A stretch of 64,000 bases of DNA from the NCBI RefSeq assembly GCF_000328305.2, contig NZ_ANPE02000072.1:1-64000 (forward strand). Direction: 5' to 3'. Made by a program: the position numbers and the translations under genes. The first letter of the stretch is position 1. Every line of letters starts with the position of its first letter. Source of the DNA: Arthrobacter crystallopoietes BAB-32 (GTDB lineage Bacteria; Actinomycetota; Actinomycetes; Actinomycetales; Micrococcaceae). The notes below the pieces were generated by a model that was given only the letters and a program-made list of their open reading frames with translations, had not been told where the DNA came from and did not search any database. This document shows positions 59,076-64,000 of the stretch, one piece after another.

Positions 59076-60100
59076 CGACGACGACATCCGCTCCCACGGT
59101 GCACGGCTCGGGAGAGGAAAAACCAGGCCTGAGCCAAGGCCAGATCGTCCGGAAGCGGTTCATCGGCAACACAGCCGCTGTCACCAGCCTGGTGGTTTTC
59201 GTACTGATCCTGGCGCTGGCCTACACCGCCGGTGGGTTCTTCGGTATCCCCGGCTGGTGGAAGTACAGCCACAACGAAGTCAACGACTTGCTGAACGGTG
59301 GCAGGCCGACGCTGCAGCTCTTCCCGTTCAGCCTGGGCGAACACCCCTTCGGCCAGGATCGTCTGGGTCGCGATACCTTTGCGCAGACCATGCGCGGCGT
59401 GCAGATCTCCGTGACCGTCATGTTCATCATCGGCATCGTCGGTGGAACCATCGGCGTAGTCGTCGGGGCGTTGGCCGGCTATTTCCGCGGCTGGGTGGAC
59501 AATGCCCTCATGCGCATGACGGACGTGGTCATCGTGATCCCGCTGATCATCCTCGCCGCAGTCTTGGGCCAAGTGGCCAGCCGGTCTGTCGCCGCAAACC
59601 TGCAGCCGCTGGTCCTTGGACTCATGGTGGGCCTGATCGCCTGGACGGGGCTCGCGCGCCTGGTCCGCGCTGAATTCCTGTCCCTGCGTGAGAGGGAGTT
59701 CGTCGACGCGGCGCGAATCGCGGGCGCTTCCAGCTCCCGGATCATTTTCCGGCACATCCTGCCCAATGCGGTCGGTGTGATCATCGTCTTCGTAACGTTG
59801 AGCATGTCCTCGGCGATTCTGCTGGAGACATCGCTGTCCTACATCGGTATGGGCGTCAAAGCGCCAGACGTTTCGCTCGGACTCTTGATCAGCCAGAACC
59901 AAGAGGCCTTCTCAACCCGCCCCTGGCTGTTTTGGTGGCCGGGAATGTTTATTGTGGCCATCTGCCTGTGTATCAACTTCATAGGCGATGGGCTTCGTGA
60001 CGCCTTCGATCCACGCCAGAAGAAGTTCAACGCGAAGAAGGCGCGAGACACGACCGCAGGCCCTCGCAAGTCCGCCGGTCCCCAGGCGAAGGAGCAGTGA
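59072..60100 (+). CDS. Oligopeptide ABC transporter permease (DppC/OppC-like)
   Basis: A 342-residue permease. The cytoplasmic N-terminal tail contains KPGLSQGQIVRKRFIGNTAA, then helix 1. The family's HPFGQDRLGRDTFAQTMRG segment follows, and the EAA docking loop is EFVDAARIAGASSSRIIFRHILPN. It forms the channel with the preceding permease. The ATPase gene that should follow is separated by an oppositely oriented gene and lies 737 bp downstream. Confidence 0.92.
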   Translation: MTTTTSAPTVHGSGEEKPGLSQGQIVRKRFIGNTAAVTSLVVFVLILALAYTAGGFFGIPGWWKYSHNEVNDLLNGGRPTLQLFPFSLGEHPFGQDRLGRDTFAQTMRGVQISVTVMFIIGIVGGTIGVVVGALAGYFRGWVDNALMRMTDVVIVIPLIILAAVLGQVASRSVAANLQPLVLGLMVGLIAWTGLARLVRAEFLSLREREFVDAARIAGASSSRIIFRHILPNAVGVIIVFVTLSMSSAILLETSLSYIGMGVKAPDVSLGLLISQNQEAFSTRPWLFWWPGMFIVAICLCINFIGDGLRDAFDPRQKKFNAKKARDTTAGPRKSAGPQAKEQ

Positions 60101-60131
60101 GATGGTTTCTGCTGCTGGTGGTCGTTACCGT

Positions 60132-60752
60132 CTAGGAACTGGCCGCCAGCACTCCGGCTGCGACCAGGGAAAGCCCGATGGCGAGAACAGCCAAATTCAC
60201 TTTGGAACGAACGGGCACCACGTCAGCCATGCCGGGTTCGACGGCCCCCGTGGCCAGCAGGGCAGCCCAGCGCTCGCGGACATGGTACGCAGCTGTGCCG
60301 GAATCCGAGTTGGCCAAGTCGCCAGGCCTGACCGAACCGCCGGGACCGTAGGTCGTCTCAGGCAGTCCGCGGATGTGGTCAGGTTGTGCCCGCTGGACAC
60401 TGAAGAGTCCCGGCGCCGGCGCCGACCAAGCACTGTAGCGGCCGCTTGCGGTGACGAGGGTCAGGGCATATTTGGTTTCCACGGTGATCAGCGTCGGCCA
60501 CGGAACCTGGATGGTCCGCAGCGGATTGCGAAGCGTGACACCTTGCTCGGAAACGACGACGGCCGGATACCACGCGAACCACCAGGCAACATAGGCAATC
60601 GCTGCCAGGGGCAACGACTGCAGCAGCCCGGCCGCGCCGTGGCTCGCCCATGCGGAACCGGCGCCCACAGCTGCAACCGCCCAGCTCATACCGGTCAGCC
60701 AGAGGGCGCTTCTGGCTCTGAGGACAACGGGAGCGGCGCTTGGGCGGGACAT
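60132..60752 (-). CDS. PH domain-like (bacterial PH/DUF) membrane protein
   Basis: A 206-residue protein. Two N-terminal hydrophobic segments (ALWLTGMSWAVAAVGAGSAW; LPLAAIAYVAWWFAWYPAVVV) lead into a PH-like stretch: VSEQGVTLRNPLRTIQVPWPTLITVETKYALTLVTASGRYSAW. A third hydrophobic helix closes it. This matches the small actinobacterial membrane proteins with a bacterial PH domain (function unknown). ATG 60752 is chosen with GATGAAG upstream. It lies antisense inside the peptide-transporter operon. Confidence 0.75.
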   Translation of the reverse strand: MSRPSAAPVVLRARSALWLTGMSWAVAAVGAGSAWASHGAAGLLQSLPLAAIAYVAWWFAWYPAVVVSEQGVTLRNPLRTIQVPWPTLITVETKYALTLVTASGRYSAWSAPAPGLFSVQRAQPDHIRGLPETTYGPGGSVRPGDLANSDSGTAAYHVRERWAALLATGAVEPGMADVVPVRSKVNLAVLAIGLSLVAAGVLAASS

Positions 60753-60837
60753 AGCTTCATCTTTCCAGCCGCCGGCTGCGGTACCAACGAGACGGGCCAA
60801 CGATCCGCCCGGGAAGTGTTAAGAGGACCTATCTGCC

Positions 60838-62667
60838 ATGACTGAAATGATCGACCCGGCTATCCCCGCACCTGTCGAAGACCTCGCCGGCGAGCCTGGA
60901 ACCCCGGTGCTGCGGGTCACGGACTTGAGTGTCGACTTCGGCGTTGACAAGGAATGGGTGCCGGCAGCAATCGGCCTCAACTATGAAGTCCACGCCGGCG
61001 AAGTGCTCGCGCTAGTAGGCGAGTCCGGATCCGGCAAGAGCGCCAGCTCCATGGCCTTGCTTGGATTGTTGCCCGCAAACAGCCGTACCAGCGGACGCGT
61101 GGAACTGAACGGCCGGGAGATACTTGGACTCCCTCCGGCCAAGCTTCGGCAGGTCCGGGGCAACGACGTGGCCGTGATTTTCCAGGAACCGATGACGGCG
61201 ATGAACCCCGTGTACACCATTGGCTTCCAGATCGTTGAGACGCTTCGGCTGCACAACGCCATTTCTCCGGAGGAAGCGCGCCAGCGGGCCTTGCGTTTGT
61301 TGGAGATGGTGGAACTGCCGGACCCGGAAAAGGCGTTCAAGTCCTATCCGCACCAGCTGTCGGGTGGCCAGCGCCAGCGGGCTATGATCGCGCAGTCGCT
61401 CTCCTGCGATCCGAAGCTGCTGATTGCCGACGAACCTACGACGGCGCTCGATGTGACGGTGCAGGCAGAGATCCTGGACTTAATGCGCAGCCTCAGGAAC
61501 AAGCTGGACAGCGCCATTGTCCTGATCACGCATGACATGGGTGTCGTGGCCGACCTCGCAGACCGGATTGCGGTGATGCGGCATGGGCGGATCGTCGAGA
61601 CCGGGACATCGCAGGAGATCTTTGGCAATCCCCGGCACGAATACACTCAGCAGCTCTTGGCTTCCGTGCCCCGGTTGGGGGGCAGCCACGACCGCGGCGA
61701 AGCGGAAGTCGATGTCACGGCAGCGCTTGCGGCAGCAACCGGAGTGACGCTCGATATTGTCGATAATGATGAGCTCGCAAGGCGCGAGGCGCAGAATGAG
61801 GCGGCACTGGCCAAGGCCGCTGACGGCTCCATACAGGGAAGCCCGGTGCTGGAACTGGCCAACGTTGCAATTGAATACCCCAAGCAAGGCAGGGTTCCGG
61901 CCTTCCGGGCGGTGGAAGGCGCCAACCTGAAAATCTATCCAGGCCAGGTAGTTGGGCTGGTAGGCGAGTCCGGGTCTGGCAAGACCACCATTGGGCGGGC
62001 CGCAGTCGGTCTGCTTCCGGTCGCTGAAGGATCGCTTAAGGTGGCCGGCCAAGAGATAGCCGGGGCCGGTCGACGGCAACTGCAGTCGCTGCGCCGGAGC
62101 GTAGGCATGGTCTTCCAGGATCCGTCGTCGTCGTTGAATCCCCGGCTGCCGATCGGCGAAAGCATTGGTGAACCCATGTACCTTGCCGGCGTGGCCAAGG
62201 GAGCTGAGCTCCAAAAACGCATCGAAGTGTTGCTGGACCAAGTGGAGCTGCCACGCGGTTACCGCAACCGTTATCCGCACGAGCTCTCAGGCGGGCAGAA
62301 GCAACGTGTCGGCATAGCCCGCGCCTTGGCGCTGCAGCCCAAACTGATGGTTGCCGACGAGCCGACGTCCGCGTTGGATGTTTCCGTCCAAGCCAAGGTC
62401 CTGGAGTTGTTCCGAGACCTGCAGGAGCAACTGGGGTTTGCCTGTCTGTTCGTGACCCACGATCTTGCGGTGATTGATGTGCTCGCGGACCGGATCTGCG
62501 TCATGCGCCGCGGAAGTATTGTCGAGCAAGGAACTCGGGACGAAATCCTCCGCAATCCCCAGGAAGCCTATACGCAGCGGCTGCTCGCTGCTGTTCCGCT
62601 GCCGGACCCAATCCAGCAGCGGGAGCGTCGGGAGCTTCGCGAGCAATTGCTGGGCTCAGGGCAGTAG
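60838..62667 (+). CDS. Fused oligopeptide ABC transporter ATP-binding protein (DppD-DppF)
   Basis: 609 residues with two complete ABC ATPase domains in one chain. Domain 1 has Walker [10 protein letters not shown], signature [14 protein letters not shown] and Walker [13 protein letters not shown]. Domain 2 has Walker [10 protein letters not shown], signature [15 protein letters not shown] and Walker [13 protein letters not shown]. The linker around residue 280-330 is acidic/Ala-rich. It powers the permease pair upstream and replaces separate DppD and DppF. The ATG at 60838 is 85 bp from the start of the antisense PH-like gene. Confidence 0.93.
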   Translation: MTEMIDPAIPAPVEDLAGEPGTPVLRVTDLSVDFGVDKEWVPAAIGLNYEVHAGEVLALVGESGSGKSASSMALLGLLPANSRTSGRVELNGREILGLPPAKLRQVRGNDVAVIFQEPMTAMNPVYTIGFQIVETLRLHNAISPEEARQRALRLLEMVELPDPEKAFKSYPHQLSGGQRQRAMIAQSLSCDPKLLIADEPTTALDVTVQAEILDLMRSLRNKLDSAIVLITHDMGVVADLADRIAVMRHGRIVETGTSQEIFGNPRHEYTQQLLASVPRLGGSHDRGEAEVDVTAALAAATGVTLDIVDNDELARREAQNEAALAKAADGSIQGSPVLELANVAIEYPKQGRVPAFRAVEGANLKIYPGQVVGLVGESGSGKTTIGRAAVGLLPVAEGSLKVAGQEIAGAGRRQLQSLRRSVGMVFQDPSSSLNPRLPIGESIGEPMYLAGVAKGAELQKRIEVLLDQVELPRGYRNRYPHELSGGQKQRVGIARALALQPKLMVADEPTSALDVSVQAKVLELFRDLQEQLGFACLFVTHDLAVIDVLADRICVMRRGSIVEQGTRDEILRNPQEAYTQRLLAAVPLPDPIQQRERRELREQLLGSGQ

Positions 62668-62771
62668 CCCGATCTGCCCAACGGGGCGAAGTCTAGACTT
62701 GGTCGGGGCAAGCGAATTCAGCTGCCCCGGCCTTGCCGGGTGCGCCGGTGACCTGAGCAGAAGGAGGGCAT

Positions 62772-63308
62772 GTGGTCCGCACGATGAATGTGTCGGCGAT
62801 TGAACAGGGGATTGGCCGCAGCTGGTCTGAGGTCGAGGACTTTCTCTCGGGCATCAATGCGCCGGACCTGGAACACAAGGAGATTGCGGCAGCCCTGCAC
62901 GATGCCGGGTTAGCCACTGGCTGGTGGGCACAGTCAGCCACCGTGGCCTATGAGCAGCAGATCGGCCGGCGCGTTCCGGGGCAGGACTGCGACGGGCGGT
63001 TCCAAACGTCGGTGAGCAGGACTGTTGCCGGCAGCATGGACGAAGTCCGGCAGAAGTGGATAACACTGCTGGACGGCGCCGAAGAGTTCTCCGGCATTCC
63101 GGTCAGCAGCGGACCCGAACTAAGCGACACTCCGAAATGGCGCTACTGGCGCTGCGGGCTGGCCGATGGCTCCCGCCTGAACATCAACGTGTATGAAAAG
63201 GCAACAGGGAAATCGGTGCTGTCCCTTCAGCACGAAAAGCTGGAGAGCCAGGAACAGTTGCAGCATTGGAAAGCCTATTGGAAGGACCTGCTGGCCAAAC
63301 TGGGCTAA
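62772..63308 (+). CDS. Conserved protein with DUF4287-like helical domain and SRPBCC-like C-terminus
   Basis: A 178-residue protein. The first half (GIGRSWSEVEDFL, LEHKEIAAALHDAGLATGWWAQSATVAYEQQIG) matches the small helical module often found before START/SRPBCC-like domains in actinobacteria. The second half (GRFQTSVSRTVAGSMDEVRQKW onward, SRLNINVYEK, KSVLSLQHEKLESQEQLQHWKAYWKDLL) is consistent with such a domain. AAGGAGG precedes the GTG at 62772 closely; ATG 62784 is the alternative start. Function unknown. Confidence 0.65.
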   Translation: MVRTMNVSAIEQGIGRSWSEVEDFLSGINAPDLEHKEIAAALHDAGLATGWWAQSATVAYEQQIGRRVPGQDCDGRFQTSVSRTVAGSMDEVRQKWITLLDGAEEFSGIPVSSGPELSDTPKWRYWRCGLADGSRLNINVYEKATGKSVLSLQHEKLESQEQLQHWKAYWKDLLAKLG

Positions 63309-63375
63309 TGGACGCGCGCGGCGGGGCATTGCTGTTGCACGGCCGTTTCTGGGCTGCCAGCGGCAACGGGCGGGC

Positions 63376-63690
63376 TGCGAAGGCCAGATCGGTCGCGACA
63401 GGGACTCCGGGCTGGCGGCAGCTGGCCTCGATTGCTTCCTGAAAGCGATCTCCCGGCTGCTCGATCTTGCCGAGCAGAACGGGTGCCGTTCCGTGACGAT
63501 CGAGCACCTCGGCTTCGAGGACGCCCGCGCCACCATCCGGGACACCAGGGGACGCGGACAATGTGGCAGGAAGCTCCGAGGCACAGTCCACGGCATCCCG
63601 ACCGTGAAGTTCCGCACCCGGATGGCCTCCATGGCCTTCACCCGCGGCCTGTCGGCGGTGGCGGTGGACCGGCCTGAACCTTCAGCTGGA
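63376..63690 (+). pseudogene. TnpB-like transposase/accessory remnant
   Basis: The frame reading LLDLAEQNGCRSVTIEHLGFEDAR, then GRGQCGRKLRGTVHGIPTVKF, MASMAFTRGLSAVAVD resembles the central part of actinobacterial IS605/TnpB-like transposases (IENLDFADAR, GIPTAKFRDRL, IAVVAVDPAYTS). The N-terminal half is absent. After AVAVD the expected PAYTSRWG is lost, and the open frame to 63906 is unrelated. No terminal repeats or zinc-ribbon Cys were found. The last 94 bp of the window show nothing. Confidence 0.5.
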
Positions 63691-64000
63691 GCGGCCAGCA
63701 CCGGCCAAGCCGCTACAGCAAAAGAGTTCCGGGGCGACGCGGAACTCGCCGCCCCGGGACGACGCGGTTCGGCCCGCTGGAAAGGGACGGCCACCTCCAA
63801 CACCGTTCGGGAGCGAAATCTGCTCTGCAAGCCAGAGTGGCAAGAGAGGAACGGTTACACTGATCCCAGACCCGGAAGGGTGAGTTGGCCATTGACGAAG
63901 GGCTGATCTAGATGTCCGCTTTCCAGCACAAACGGGTGGCAGCCGCCTCGACACCCACCTTGTTACAGGCCTAGGGCCCGCCATGCAGTTTTCAGCCTCC

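Overview
The window is high-GC DNA, densely coded on both strands, from an actinobacterium. Gene content and order fit the Micrococcaceae (Arthrobacter and relatives). Pointers are GuaB and GuaB3 close together, a groES-linked GroEL with a His-rich tail, an IdeR/DtxR-type iron box, CIRCE operators, the DUF3090/SCO1664 neighbourhood, and many start codons placed directly after a TAnnnT -10 element with no room for a leader. Family assignments were made by reading the sequence; no database search was run.

Layout. 0.1-2 kb: an iron-siderophore binding lipoprotein and a divergent hydrolase around an IdeR-like box. 2-4.1 kb: groES-groEL under two CIRCE elements. 4.2-13.8 kb: a beta-propeller lipoprotein, guaB, guaB3, glpD, a SURF1 protein, a DUF3817 protein and guaA (reading frame broken by an apparent single-base loss). 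13.9-28.5 kb: a very large helicase-like protein with degenerate ATPase motifs, a SAF-domain protein, an FmdB zinc ribbon behind a third CIRCE element, 5-formyl-THF cyclo-ligase, galU, GNAT, a frameshifted membrane protein, a phosphotransferase, a two-component system with an exported acidic partner, a TPR protein and a NUDIX hydrolase. 28.6-32.2 kb: an osmoprotectant-type ABC transporter. 32.2-39.6 kb: aminotransferase, PPK2, xseB/xseA, ispH, rmuC and ychF.

39.6-45.3 kb is an eroded accessory stretch: VapBC, fragments of a RelE-like toxin, an NTF2-like protein, a SCO1664 protein, a phosphomutase, an acetyltransferase and a VOC protein, mixed with intact DUF3090, SDR, ArfB and DUF1877 genes.

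45.4-55.2 kb is the most coherent system: a selenocysteine-containing formate dehydrogenase (in-frame UGA followed by a SECIS-like hairpin), its Fe-S and NrfD-type membrane subunits, and the full selenocysteine pathway (SelD, tRNA-Sec with anticodon UCA, SelA, SelB). The island therefore encodes both the selenoenzyme and the machinery to decode it. 55.6-62.7 kb is an oligopeptide/dipeptide ABC transporter interrupted by one antisense PH-domain-like gene. The right edge carries a small conserved protein and a TnpB-like transposase remnant.

Three otherwise ordinary genes (guaA, the 21.5 kb membrane protein, the 25.8 kb acidic-tail protein) appear frameshifted by single-base changes in GC-rich runs. 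This looks more like residual sequence error than biology, at least for the essential guaA. No rRNA, CRISPR array, prophage or complete insertion sequence was seen.
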